This document shows, in pieces, positions 43,976 through 52,203 of a stretch of 63,467 nucleotides of DNA. The stretch is from an uncultured Myxococcales bacterium (GTDB taxonomy: Bacteria; Myxococcota_A; Polyangia; Polyangiales; Polyangiaceae): contig CALFEQ010000117.1 of assembly GCA_937949945.1 (NCBI GenBank), positions 1 through 63,467 of the forward strand, read 5' to 3'. A program made the position numbers and the translations under genes. Below the pieces are notes generated by a model. That model did no database searches and was not told the origin of the DNA. It saw only the letters and a program-made list of their open reading frames with translations. Position 1 is the stretch's first letter, and the number at the start of each line of letters is the position of its first letter.

Positions 43976-45034
43976 TCACTCGGAGTTCTTCAGGTTGGGA
44001 GCGAGGCTTCCCAGGCCCATGGCCTCGCGGACCTCCTTCATCGTCTCCCGCGCGATGCGCCGGGCCTTCTGCGCGCCGTCGCCGAGCGCCTCGCGCACCT
44101 GGGGCAGAGAGAGAGACTCCCGCTTCTGGCGGAGCGGGATCAGCTCCTTCTGGAAGTTCTCGAAGAGGACCTTCTTGCAGTCGACGCAGCCCCACTTCGC
44201 GCCGGTGCAGTTCGCGATGACCTCGTCCTGCGTCTCCTTCGGGGAGAGCGCCTTGTGCATCGTGAAGATGTTGCAGATCTCGGGGCGGCCCGGGTCGCTC
44301 TTGCGGAGCCGCTGCGGATCCGTGTACGCGGTCCGCAGCTTGTTCCAGAAGGCGTCCTCCTTCTCGAAGAGCGCGATGGTGTTGCCCTTCGACTTCGACA
44401 TCTTCGACTCGCCGTCGAGGCCCATGATGCGCGGGGTCGTCGACAGGCGCGGCTGCGGCTCGGGGAAGACGTCGCCGAAGCGGTAGTTGAAGCGGCGCAC
44501 CGTCTCGCGCGCGAGCTCGAGGTGCTGGAGCTGATCCTCGCCGACCGGGACGATCGTCGCCTTGTACAAGAGGATGTCGGCGCTCATCAGCACCGGGTAC
44601 ATGAAGAGCGCGGACGAGACGAACTCCTTGCCCTCGCCCTTCTCCTTGAACTGCGTCATGCGCTGGAGGTCGCCCATCGGCGTGACGGAGGAGAGGTACC
44701 AGGCGAGCTCCATGTGCTCGCGGACGTCGCTCTGCACGAAGAGCGTCGTTTTGTCGGGGTCGACGCCGCACGCGACGAGGTCCATCGCGAAGTCGTCGAT
44801 GCGACGCCGGAGCTCGGCCGCCTCGAAGGGCACCGTGATCGCGTGCGCGTCCACGATGCAGAACATCGTCTCTTCCTTGCCCTCCTCGATCTGGCTGCGC
44901 CAGGTGCGCACCGCCCCGAGCCAGTTGCCGATGTGAAGCTCACCCGAGGGCTGGATGCCCGAAAAGACGCGGGCGCGCTTCGGCGTGGCGTTCTCGGTCG
45001 ATGCGGTGGATGCGGAAGGGCTGTTCTCGGTCAC
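43976..45034 (-). CDS. trpS: Tryptophan--tRNA ligase
   Basis: 352 aa from the GTG at 45034, usual length for bacterial TrpRS plus a short Ser/Thr-rich N-terminal tail. Class I signatures: FSGIQPSGELHIGNWLGAVR (HIGN) and SKMSKSKGNTI (KMSKS). Other conserved blocks: FCIVDAHAIT, YLSSVTPMGDLQRMTQFKEK, PVGEDQLQHLELARET. It charges tRNA-Trp in the cytoplasm. Cys-containing TGAKWGCVDCKK near the C-terminus is typical for one bacterial branch. It is divergent from the methyltransferase gene. Confidence 0.96.
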   Translation of the reverse strand: MTENSPSASTASTENATPKRARVFSGIQPSGELHIGNWLGAVRTWRSQIEEGKEETMFCIVDAHAITVPFEAAELRRRIDDFAMDLVACGVDPDKTTLFVQSDVREHMELAWYLSSVTPMGDLQRMTQFKEKGEGKEFVSSALFMYPVLMSADILLYKATIVPVGEDQLQHLELARETVRRFNYRFGDVFPEPQPRLSTTPRIMGLDGESKMSKSKGNTIALFEKEDAFWNKLRTAYTDPQRLRKSDPGRPEICNIFTMHKALSPKETQDEVIANCTGAKWGCVDCKKVLFENFQKELIPLRQKRESLSLPQVREALGDGAQKARRIARETMKEVREAMGLGSLAPNLKNSE

Positions 45035-45118
45035 GGGCCGCAGTCTACTCGGTTTTGTCGTCCTCACCCGAGCGCCCTTTTGTTGGCCTCCGTCGAACGC
45101 GCTTGAGACGATTTTCCC

Positions 45119-46129
45119 GTGAAGCGCGACGAAGGCGTACGCCTCTCGTGGCGGGGGAAGACGTGTGTCTTCGCTCCGGCCACGGTCGAGGCGCCGCAGA
45201 AGGTCCTCAGGGCCGAGCAGGGGATGCTGATCCTCGGCGACAACCGAGCGGCGCTCGCGTCGATCGCCGGCGACCTCGGCGGCAAAGTGACGCTCGCGTA
45301 CCTCGACCCGCCGTTTCTGACGAACCGAGCCTTCGACGCCGTCGAGAAGACCCGTGCGCCGCGGTCGGGTCCGCTCAAGGCTCGACCGAAGAAGTTCGCC
45401 TTCGACGACCGGTGGTCGGGGCGCGGCGAGTACCTCGAGGCGCTCGGGCAGCGTCTCGTCCTCGTGCGGGAGCTGCTCGCGCCCCACGGCTCGGTCGTGA
45501 TTCACGTCGACCCGAAGACGAGCCACTACGTCAAGGTCCTCTGCGACGAGATCTTCGGCGACGACGCCTTCGCGAGCGAGATCATCTGGCGCTACCGCCG
45601 TTGGCCCAGCAAGACGCCGAACTTCCAGCGCGTCCACGACGTGCTGCTCCGCTATCGCAAGGACCCGAAGGTTCCGCCTCGGTGGAACCAGCCGTACGAG
45701 CCGCTCGCGGCCTCCACGGTGGCGACGTGGGGCACGAACAAGCAGCGCGCGGTCATCGAGCCGGACGGCCGCCGCTCGCGCTCCTCGACGACGGACGAGG
45801 TCAGCAAAGGCGTGCCGATGGGCGACGTCTGGGAGATCGGCGTCATCGCCCCCATCTCCCGCGAGCGGACCGGCTACCCCTCGCAGAAGCCCGAGGCCCT
45901 GCTGGAGCGCCTCGTCCGCGCGCTCTCGGACCCGGGCGACATCGTGCTCGATCCTTACGCGGGCTCCGGGACCACGCTCGCGGTCGCCGCGAAGCTGGGC
46001 CGCCCCTTCGTCGGCATGGACGCGAGCGAGGTGGCCTTCGACATCGCGCGCACCCGCCTCGAGGCGCTCGGGGTCCGCTTCCAGGAGGCTCGGGAGGCCG
46101 GAGCTCCGCAGTTCAAGCGGTCGGCGTGA
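45119..46129 (+). CDS. Orphan DNA methyltransferase (beta-class N4/N6)
   Basis: 336 aa, GTG start. Motif IV is DPPF (residues 63-66, AYLDPPFLTNRAF). Motif I comes later as DPYAGSGTTLAVAAKLGRPF (from Asp278), the order of beta-class N4-cytosine/N6-adenine DNA methyltransferases. SQKPEALLERLVRA and VGMDASEVAFDIARTRLEAL fit the SAM-binding region. No restriction endonuclease gene is next to it. It may be an epigenetic regulator or a remnant of a restriction-modification system. Target site unknown. Confidence 0.9.
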   Translation: MKRDEGVRLSWRGKTCVFAPATVEAPQKVLRAEQGMLILGDNRAALASIAGDLGGKVTLAYLDPPFLTNRAFDAVEKTRAPRSGPLKARPKKFAFDDRWSGRGEYLEALGQRLVLVRELLAPHGSVVIHVDPKTSHYVKVLCDEIFGDDAFASEIIWRYRRWPSKTPNFQRVHDVLLRYRKDPKVPPRWNQPYEPLAASTVATWGTNKQRAVIEPDGRRSRSSTTDEVSKGVPMGDVWEIGVIAPISRERTGYPSQKPEALLERLVRALSDPGDIVLDPYAGSGTTLAVAAKLGRPFVGMDASEVAFDIARTRLEALGVRFQEAREAGAPQFKRSA

Positions 46130-46211
46130 CGGCGCCCGCTCCGGCAAACCCGGCATTTTCGCGTGTCATCTTGCCCTCGTTCGGCACAGGCGCGTACGCT
46201 CGTGTCCAGCT

Positions 46212-47816
46212 TTGAACCTCAACATCACAAGTAGACAAGGGGCCGCTGCGGTCCTCGTCATCGTCGCCGCGGCGCTCGCGTACGTTCTCACGAAGGACAT
46301 CCCCGGTCGTGCGGAGCTGCCGACCCAGATCGCGGCGCTCGTCGCGGCCTGTGGCCTCTTGGCCATCGCCCTGTCGGCGTCGGGCGGGCCGTCGCAGGAC
46401 GTCGGCGCGGTGGTCGACGGGCTCCGTCGCGCGAGGGAGGGCCGCGTACCGAGGCCACCCATCGGCGCGTCGCCGGAGCTCGCTCGGGTGTTCGACGACC
46501 TCGCGCGGGTCGCCGAGGAGGAAGAGAAGCGCGCCCGCGAGGCGAGGGATGCCCAGGAGCAGATCGAGACGCTCGCCAAGAAGCTCCAGGAGGGCGTCCA
46601 GATGCAGGTCGCGGCCGCCGACGAGACCGCGCGCCTCGTCAAGGACATGGCGACCTCGATGCGCGCCTTCTCCTCGAGCGTCGAGTCGCTCACGCGGACG
46701 GCGGAAGAGTCGAGCTCGTCCATCCTCGAGATGACGGCGACGAGCACCGAGGTCGCCGACAACCTCGGCGAGCTCGCCAACAGCGTCCGCGAGACGGTGA
46801 GCTCGATCGAGGAGATGGCCTACTCGATCAAGGAGGTCGCGAAGAACGTCGACGCCCTCTCGCTCACCGCCGAGGAGACGAGCTCGTCGATGAACGAGAT
46901 GGACGTCTCGATCGACCAGGTGCAGTCGAACGCGAACGAGACCGCCCGCCTCTCCGAGGAGGTCGCTCTCGACGCGGAGAAGGGCGCCGAGGCGATCCTC
47001 AAGACGATCAGCGAAATCTACCGCATCAAGGAGAGCTCGCAGGAGGCGGTGGCCGCCATCAGCGCGCTCGGGTCGCGCATCGACGCCATCGGCCAGATCG
47101 TCAACGTCATCGACGACGTCGCCGAGCAGACGAACCTCCTCGCGCTCAACGCCGCCATCATCGCCGCTCAGGCGGGCGAGCAGGGCAAGGGCTTCGCGGT
47201 CGTCGCCGACGAGATCAAGGACCTCGCCGAGCGCGCCGGCGCGAGCACGCGCGAGATCACGGACCTCATCAAGACGGTCCAGGCCGAGAGCAAGAACGCC
47301 ATCATGGCGGTCGAGCGCGGCGCCCACAACGTCGATCGCGGCGTCGAGGTGTCGAACGAGGCAGAGCGCGCGCTCAAGAAGATCCTCGAGTCGAGCCAGA
47401 AGTCGACGAACATGGTCCGCGCGATCGCCCGCGCGACGGTCGAGCAGGCGAAGGGCTCGAAGCAAGTCACGGACGCGATCGGCCGCATCGCCGAGACGGT
47501 CCAGCAGATCGCCGCCGCGACCGCCCAGCAGGCGCGCGGCTCCGAGCTCATCATGAAGAGCGCGGAGAAGATGCGCCTCATCACGCAGCACGTCGAGCGC
47601 AGCGCCAACGAGCAGGCGAAGGGCGGCCGCCAGATCACGACGGCCATCGAGAACATCTCGAGCATGGTCAGCGACCTCAACCAGGGCCACAAGGCACAGG
47701 CGGAGGGCACGCGCCAGCTCACGTCGTTGGTCTCCCGCCTCGAGGAGAGCGCCCGCGCCCAGGAGACGGCGCTCCGCCAGCTCACGAACGCCATTGCGTC
47801 GGTGCGCCTTCGCTGA
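46212..47816 (+). CDS. Methyl-accepting chemotaxis-like protein without periplasmic sensor
   Basis: 534 aa from a TTG at 46212 (no good ribosome-binding site; ATG alternatives are further inside). Two membrane segments are close together (about 10-28 and 38-57), leaving almost no periplasmic domain. A coiled coil runs from about residue 95 through the rest. The CheA/CheW-binding tip signature is near 298-330: EQTNLLALNAAIIAAQAGEQ then KGFAVVADEIKDLA. The helix is rich in AET/SSS heptads. It probably senses cytoplasmic or membrane signals. No che genes are in the window. Its stop is followed after 11 nt by a heptamer array. Confidence 0.9.
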   Translation: MNLNITSRQGAAAVLVIVAAALAYVLTKDIPGRAELPTQIAALVAACGLLAIALSASGGPSQDVGAVVDGLRRAREGRVPRPPIGASPELARVFDDLARVAEEEEKRAREARDAQEQIETLAKKLQEGVQMQVAAADETARLVKDMATSMRAFSSSVESLTRTAEESSSSILEMTATSTEVADNLGELANSVRETVSSIEEMAYSIKEVAKNVDALSLTAEETSSSMNEMDVSIDQVQSNANETARLSEEVALDAEKGAEAILKTISEIYRIKESSQEAVAAISALGSRIDAIGQIVNVIDDVAEQTNLLALNAAIIAAQAGEQGKGFAVVADEIKDLAERAGASTREITDLIKTVQAESKNAIMAVERGAHNVDRGVEVSNEAERALKKILESSQKSTNMVRAIARATVEQAKGSKQVTDAIGRIAETVQQIAAATAQQARGSELIMKSAEKMRLITQHVERSANEQAKGGRQITTAIENISSMVSDLNQGHKAQAEGTRQLTSLVSRLEESARAQETALRQLTNAIASVRLR

Positions 47817-47827
47817 GCGCCTTTCCG

Positions 47828-47922
47828 AGGCTCCAGGCTCCAGGCTCCAGATTTTCTGGTCCTCGCCTACTGCGCCTCGGCGCCCTGACCTCCAAGCCCC
47901 TCTCCGCTGAGGACTGAGGACT
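47828..47922. repeat. Heptamer arrays after the chemoreceptor gene
   Basis: 47828-47850 is (AGGCTCC)3 plus AG, starting 11 nt after the stop at 47816. 47907-47922 is (CTGAGGA)2 plus CT. The first array is inverted relative to (CTGGAGC)4 at 50281-50310; together they flank the HNH endonuclease gene and the small ORF next to it. Confidence 0.82.
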
Positions 47923-48387
47923 CTTCGGCACCAGCGAGCGCAGTCCCGATTTGGGGAAGCGCACGCGAGCGGAGCCTGCACACCGGCGCGTCCACTTGCG
48001 CCCGCGCAAGTCGATGAAGGCGATGGGCTCGACGGAGCGGCGATGACCGGCGCGCATTCGGACCGCACGTTGCGCCCTAAAGGTCGTGTCGCACGGCGTC
48101 CGGACGCGGCGGCGCCGCAACGGCTCGCGGCGTCGTGCTCGCACCGAGGCATGGCTTCGTGCGCTCCGCCACGACGAGCGACTGTCACGCCGCTCCGCAG
48201 CTCGACACATTTCTGCGGTGTGTCGAGAGCGAGCGGCGCGCCAGTCGCTCGGGCTGTCCCGGAGCTCTTCGCCTCTGGTCAGCAGTCGTGACGCGATGGC
48301 GACGAAGCACGCCGTCTGGGGCCATGCTTCGCGCTGCCGCTTCCACCAAGATACGACTTCGAGGTCGGCAGCTCGCTCGCGCTGGCG
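47923..48387. other. Intergenic region with a perfect hairpin
   Basis: No gene is supported. CTCGACACA (48201-48209) pairs perfectly with TGTGTCGAG (48219-48227) around a 9-nt loop; no T tract. Base composition is less third-position-biased than neighbouring genes, and short inverted fragments are frequent. It could be relic sequence associated with the HNH element. Confidence 0.4.
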
Positions 48388-49725
48388 TCAGGTCAGCACC
48401 GCGAGGGCTTCGCGGATCATCGTCTCCAACGACGCGACGCACTCGGGTGTGGTCATGACGCGCTGCTCGAGGACGTCGAGCGCACGGCATACTTCGCGTT
48501 CGCGGAAGCCTAGGTGTTTCACGGCCCGCGCTGTCGTCTCCAGCGAGGCTTTCAGGTTCTCCGACATGGTCGTCCGTTGCGGTGAGGTGGCAACTTGCGG
48601 CGACGCTGGCGGCGTGTTCGACGTCGTGCGCGAAACTTCAGGTGGCTGCCGCACTCGAGTCGGACCGGAAAGGTCCTCTGGCGTGCGGCGACTTCGGCGC
48701 TCTTGGATCCGCTTCTCGACGAACGCCTTCCCGAACGTCCGCTTCGCACGCAGCTTGTTGTGGGCAGCGCAGAAGAGCCTGGTGTTCTCCGCGTCGTCGC
48801 TTCCGCCGAGTGCCCGCTCGCGAATGTGGTCGATCTCCAAGAACGCCCTCGCCGTGCAGCGTCGCCCCAACTCGTCGACGAAGGTGCACTGCCCGCCGTC
48901 GCGCTCGTAGACCTCGCGGCGCACGGCGTTCGTGACGTAACCCGGTTGCGTGCTCTTCTTCGTCGCATCGCTCTGCTTACGGGGGTGCTTCGTCTTGCCG
49001 AACCGCTCCTTCTCGAGCTCCGCGATGAGCAGCTCGACGGCTCGTCCGAGGACGATCTCGAGGTCGCCCGTCGGGTTCCGGTGCATCATCAGATTCGTCG
49101 CGTGAGCAAGCTTGTCTTTCAGCTCCGCGCTGATGGTGACCTGTAGCTTGTAGCGTGTCGCCGAGAGCGGCTCGGTCGAGGCTCGGCCTCGGTCTGCGGC
49201 CCAGGGCATCTTCGGTGCGCCCTTCGCGGCGTTCGTCGATGCGTCCGCCATCGAGAGAACCGTCTGCCCCTTCGCCTCGTTCGTGTCCGGAAGCGCACGG
49301 ATCGAGGTCGGTGCGTCCGGTCTCGGGAAGCGCGCGGCGAGGAGCTCTTGGACCTCGCGCTTCGTCTTCTTCTTCGCGCCCGCGAGCAGATCGAGGTGGT
49401 TCTCCGGGGTGAGGTGGTCCCGCAAGAGGACGAGCGCCGAGAGGTGGATCTCGCCGCTCGCGACCATCTCGAGAATCACCGGGAACCGTCGCGCGAGGCG
49501 CGCCGCCGTCATGCGACGAAACGCCTCCCCTTCGCTCAGCCCGAGGCGATGGACGCAGAAGTCGAACAAGGAAGAGCAGGCTGCTTCGAGATGGAGATCC
49601 CGCGCCTCCACCTCGCCCGAGTACGCGAGGAGCTTCGCGAGCAGCCGCCGCCCGTCACCGACGACCGCGGCGAGGCTCGAGAGGAGCTCTTCGTTCGACA
49701 GTCGGGAGAGACCCTCGATGTTCAT
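48388..49725 (-). CDS. HNH endonuclease with N-terminal helical and C-terminal RuvA-like regions
   Basis: 445 aa. The N-terminal part (LSRLSNEELLSSLAAVVGDG, LGLSEGEAFRRMTAARLARR, SGEIHLSALVLLRDHLTPEN) resembles DUF222-type helical domains. The HNH nuclease spans about 265-315: GGQCTFVDELGRRCTARAFL, EIDHIRERALGGSDD and NTRLFCAAHNKLRA, with metal-binding His/Asn positions and a Cys pair. The C-terminal 60 residues (LGFREREVCRALDVLEQRV) look like the RuvA C-terminal or UBA-like three-helix domain. Multi-copy families of such genes are known in myxobacteria. Possible roles: selfish element, restriction or repair. The gene is flanked by inverted heptamer arrays. Confidence 0.85.
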   Translation of the reverse strand: MNIEGLSRLSNEELLSSLAAVVGDGRRLLAKLLAYSGEVEARDLHLEAACSSLFDFCVHRLGLSEGEAFRRMTAARLARRFPVILEMVASGEIHLSALVLLRDHLTPENHLDLLAGAKKKTKREVQELLAARFPRPDAPTSIRALPDTNEAKGQTVLSMADASTNAAKGAPKMPWAADRGRASTEPLSATRYKLQVTISAELKDKLAHATNLMMHRNPTGDLEIVLGRAVELLIAELEKERFGKTKHPRKQSDATKKSTQPGYVTNAVRREVYERDGGQCTFVDELGRRCTARAFLEIDHIRERALGGSDDAENTRLFCAAHNKLRAKRTFGKAFVEKRIQERRSRRTPEDLSGPTRVRQPPEVSRTTSNTPPASPQVATSPQRTTMSENLKASLETTARAVKHLGFREREVCRALDVLEQRVMTTPECVASLETMIREALAVLT

Positions 49726-49774
49726 CCCTCGCTCTTACCATGGCGATTTTCGAGCCTCGTGAAGCCACCATGGC

Positions 49775-50107
49775 GTGGCGATCGAGAGACAGATCACTTC
49801 GAAAGATCTTTGGTCAGAGATGTCGCTTCTCGGGGCGAATGCAGGCCGGTACGAGGTGTTCTCGAAGCGACCCGCGACTTGGCGCGGCGATGCTCGAAAA
49901 ATTCTGGCAAGCAAAATCGACATGGTTGATGTCGATTCTTTGCACCGGTTGTCGACGCCGCCAAACCTGAAGATCGGTCTCATTCCGGACGCACCGCGGG
50001 AACTGCGAGCGACCGTTCGGCAGCTCGCAAGCAAGGGATCGGAGCGGCGCTGCCTGGTTCGCTCACGTTCCTTCGCAGTCACTCCTCGTGAAGTCCTGCG
50101 CGCATGA
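49775..50107 (+). CDS. Possible small hypothetical ORF with atypical codon use
   Basis: 110 codons, ATG start. The translation looks protein-like (ITSKDLWSEMSLLGANAGRY, KILASKIDMVDVDSLHRLST, LKIGLIPDAPRELRATVRQL). By hand count about 64 percent of third positions are G or C, against over 90 percent in most neighbours. AAA, ATT, TTG and AGA codons occur, which are rare around it. That suggests acquired or decaying DNA. No family, signal or membrane segment recognised, and no strong ribosome-binding site, so it may not be a gene. It is divergent from the HNH gene, 49 nt from its start. Confidence 0.35.
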   Translation: MAIERQITSKDLWSEMSLLGANAGRYEVFSKRPATWRGDARKILASKIDMVDVDSLHRLSTPPNLKIGLIPDAPRELRATVRQLASKGSERRCLVRSRSFAVTPREVLRA

Positions 50108-50280
50108 GCTGGCGCTGGCGCAAGTGCACGAGGTGTCGGCAACCGCCGAGCCGCTGTCGTCACGGTCATCCGCGAAGAACGCGCTTCGGTCCGTCCACGA
50201 CGCCCTCGAATCGTCGCGCTCCGGCGCGCGTCGAAACCTCGTGCGCGCCCCGTGATGCGAGGTGGGCGAGAACCGAGAAC
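50108..50280. other. Intergenic, nothing assigned
   Basis: GC-rich sequence between the small ORF and the heptamer array; no gene, hairpin with T tract or promoter recognised. Confidence 0.3.
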
Positions 50281-50376
50281 CTGGAGCCTGGAGCCTGGAG
50301 CCTGGAGCCTCGGAGACGAGGCCGCCGGTGGAGAGGTCCCTGACAGGCGAGGTCCGGGGTCTGAGGACCGAGGACT
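50281..50376. repeat. Heptamer arrays at the LysR-Rnk stop
   Basis: 50281-50310 is (CTGGAGC)4 plus CT, exact. 50361-50376 is CTGAGGA-CCGAGGA-CT. The second ends 2 nt before the stop codon (50379-50381) of the minus-strand LysR-Rnk gene. Confidence 0.85.
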
Positions 50377-50378
50377 CC

Positions 50379-51749
50379 TCACAGGTGATGATCCCCCGCC
50401 GCCTCCGGCTGGTACGGGATCGCCTCCACTCGCCAGCCCGTCGGGAGCTCCTCGCCGATGGGGGCGCCGAGCATCGCGTTGCCGAGCGGGCTCAGGATGG
50501 AGATGCGCGCGGAGTCGTTGCCGACGTCCCACGGGTACACGAGCGAGGCCTCGCGTTGGCGGCCGGAGGCGTCACGGTAGATGCAGCGTGAGTTCATCGT
50601 CACCACGCGCGGCATGCGTGACGGGGCCACGATCTCGGTGCGCTCGAGCGTGCGGAGGAGGCGCTCGGAGGCGACGGCGTCGACCTCGCGGTACACCGAC
50701 GCGACCTCGGTGAGTCGCCGGACGTCCTGAGCGGTGATGGGGATGCGCCCTTTGCGTCGCCGGGACGGCTCGGCGTGCTTGGCCGATTGTGCGGGAGCGT
50801 GACTCTCCGCGCTGGAGCTCGTGGTCCACGGCGGCTTGCGCAGGTACGCCGCCAGGTGATCGACGAAGACGCGGACGCGTGCCGGGACGAACCGCGTGTG
50901 CAGGTGGACGGCGTGGATGCCGAACCGATGATCGTGGAAGTCGTCCAGCAAGCGATGGAGTCGTCCGGCCGCGAGATCGGCGGCGACGATCGAGTACGGC
51001 AGCATCGCGATGCCGTGCTCCGCGAGCGCCGCGTCGCGTACGAAGCTCATGCTGTCGGCGATCATCGTCGCGCTGTCGAGCGCGAGCGGGCCCTCGTCGG
51101 TCGTGAACTCCCACTCGCGCATCTTCATCGTGCCCGTCCCGTCGCGACGACCGCTCGAATACGAGATGCGCGTGTGGTGGATGAGGTCCTGAGGACGGAA
51201 GGGGATCCCTCTCCGCCGCAGGTAGCCCGGGGCCGCGCAGACGACGAGCGTGTCGGAGGCGAGCTTGCGCGCGACGAGCGACGCGTCGGACAGACGCTCC
51301 GCCATGACGATGGCGACGTCGAGGCCCTCCCTCGCCAAATCGGGCACGCGGTCGTCCAGCTTCAGATCGAGCGTGACGTTCGGGTAGAGCTGCGCGAGCT
51401 CCGCGATCGGCCGCGCGAGCTGCGCCTGCGCGAAGGCGAGCGGGAGGTGAGCGCGAAGGACACCGCGGGGCGGCTCGCTCGCGTCGTCGATCGACTGTGC
51501 GGCTTCGTCGGCCGCTGCGACCACGCGGGCGCAGCGCTCGTACAGGCGGACACCATCGGCGGTCAGTGCGAGCCGGCGTGTCGTCCGGTGGAGCAGGCAC
51601 ACGCCGAGGCGCTCCTCGAGCCGGGACACCCGTGCGCTCACGACGGACTTCGAGATGCCCAACGAGCGCGCCGCGTCGGTGAATGACTTCGCCTCCACCA
51701 CGCGGGCGAAGGTCGCCATGGCCACGATGTCTTCGGGGGACGTGCGCAT
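50379..51749 (-). CDS. LysR-type regulator fused to an Rnk/GreA-C-like domain
   Basis: 456 aa in one uninterrupted frame. Residues 1-62 are a LysR helix-turn-helix (EDIVAMATFARVVEAKSFTD, ISKSVVSARVSRLEERLGV). Residues 92-303 form the LysR effector domain (GVLRAHLPLAFAQAQLARPI, LVVCAAPGYLRRRGIPFRP, AEHGIAMLPYSIVAADLAAG). A Ser/Ala/basic linker (about 308-334) leads to residues 335-456, which match Rnk of E. coli closely: RVVTMNSRCIYRD, ASLVYPWDVGND, ISILSPLGNAMLGAPIGEE and the ending IPYQPEAAGDHHL. Rnk has a GreA-like C-terminal fold, binds RNA polymerase and was named for restoring nucleoside diphosphate kinase levels. Such a fusion is unusual. It is divergent from the hibernation-factor gene with a perfect inverted repeat between. 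Confidence 0.9.
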   Translation of the reverse strand: MRTSPEDIVAMATFARVVEAKSFTDAARSLGISKSVVSARVSRLEERLGVCLLHRTTRRLALTADGVRLYERCARVVAAADEAAQSIDDASEPPRGVLRAHLPLAFAQAQLARPIAELAQLYPNVTLDLKLDDRVPDLAREGLDVAIVMAERLSDASLVARKLASDTLVVCAAPGYLRRRGIPFRPQDLIHHTRISYSSGRRDGTGTMKMREWEFTTDEGPLALDSATMIADSMSFVRDAALAEHGIAMLPYSIVAADLAAGRLHRLLDDFHDHRFGIHAVHLHTRFVPARVRVFVDHLAAYLRKPPWTTSSSAESHAPAQSAKHAEPSRRRKGRIPITAQDVRRLTEVASVYREVDAVASERLLRTLERTEIVAPSRMPRVVTMNSRCIYRDASGRQREASLVYPWDVGNDSARISILSPLGNAMLGAPIGEELPTGWRVEAIPYQPEAAGDHHL

Positions 51750-51777
51750 GACTTATCCGGATCAGACCTACCCGATC

Positions 51778-51793
51778 GTTCTCTAATGAGAAC
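51778..51793. promoter_or_regulatory. Putative LysR-type operator between lysR-rnk and the hibernation-factor gene
   Basis: GTTCTC-TAAT-GAGAAC, a perfect inverted repeat containing T-N11-A, in the AT-richest part of a 100-bp divergent region. It lies 29 bp from the regulator start (51749) and 57 bp from the hibernation-factor start (51850), a normal position for LysR binding. Confidence 0.6.
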
Positions 51794-51849
51794 ACAGTCG
51801 TCGCAGAATGCGACCTGACGCGCGCATTGATTGAGCCCAGCATCCACCC

Positions 51850-52203
51850 ATGAACATCGAGGTTCGGGCGACAAACGTCGAGGTATCGGCCGCGCTCGAA
51901 GAGCACGTCCACAAGAAGGTCCGCGCTGCGCTCCGGCTCCACCGGGACAACGTGGTCCGCGTGGTGGTGCGCATCTGCGATGTCAACGGGCCGAGCGGCG
52001 GCCGCGACATGCATTGCCATATCATCGCCCGCCTCCAGGGCCGCTCGCTCGTGGTCCACGACCTGGCCGACGACCCGTACGCGGCCGTGACCGCCGCCGC
52101 CGCGCGCCTGGCAGAGCTCACGACGTCCGTGATCGAGCGCCATCGCGTCTCGCGCGACAGCCTGCGGTACGTGACGAACGTCATTCGCTCTTCGGAGCCG
52201 TGA
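51850..52203 (+). CDS. hpf: Ribosome hibernation promoting factor / RaiA-type protein
   Basis: 117 aa, short HPF/YfiA form without the long C-terminal dimerisation domain. MNIEVRATNVEVSAALEEHV, LHRDNVVRVVVRICDVNGPS, HCHIIARLQGRSLVVHDLAD and DPYAAVTAAAARLAELTTS follow the family. It binds the 30S decoding site in stationary phase or stress and stops translation. The charged residues typical of YfiA are only partly kept (a GRDMHCHI segment is present). Its 3' end overlaps the convergent SMR gene by 23 nt. Likely controlled by the divergent LysR-Rnk protein. Confidence 0.85.
   Translation: MNIEVRATNVEVSAALEEHVHKKVRAALRLHRDNVVRVVVRICDVNGPSGGRDMHCHIIARLQGRSLVVHDLADDPYAAVTAAAARLAELTTSVIERHRVSRDSLRYVTNVIRSSEP

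Noticed and set aside
48086..48910. 274-codon plus-strand frame over the HNH gene end
   Set aside because: Mostly antisense to the HNH coding sequence. No domain and composition typical of shadow frames.
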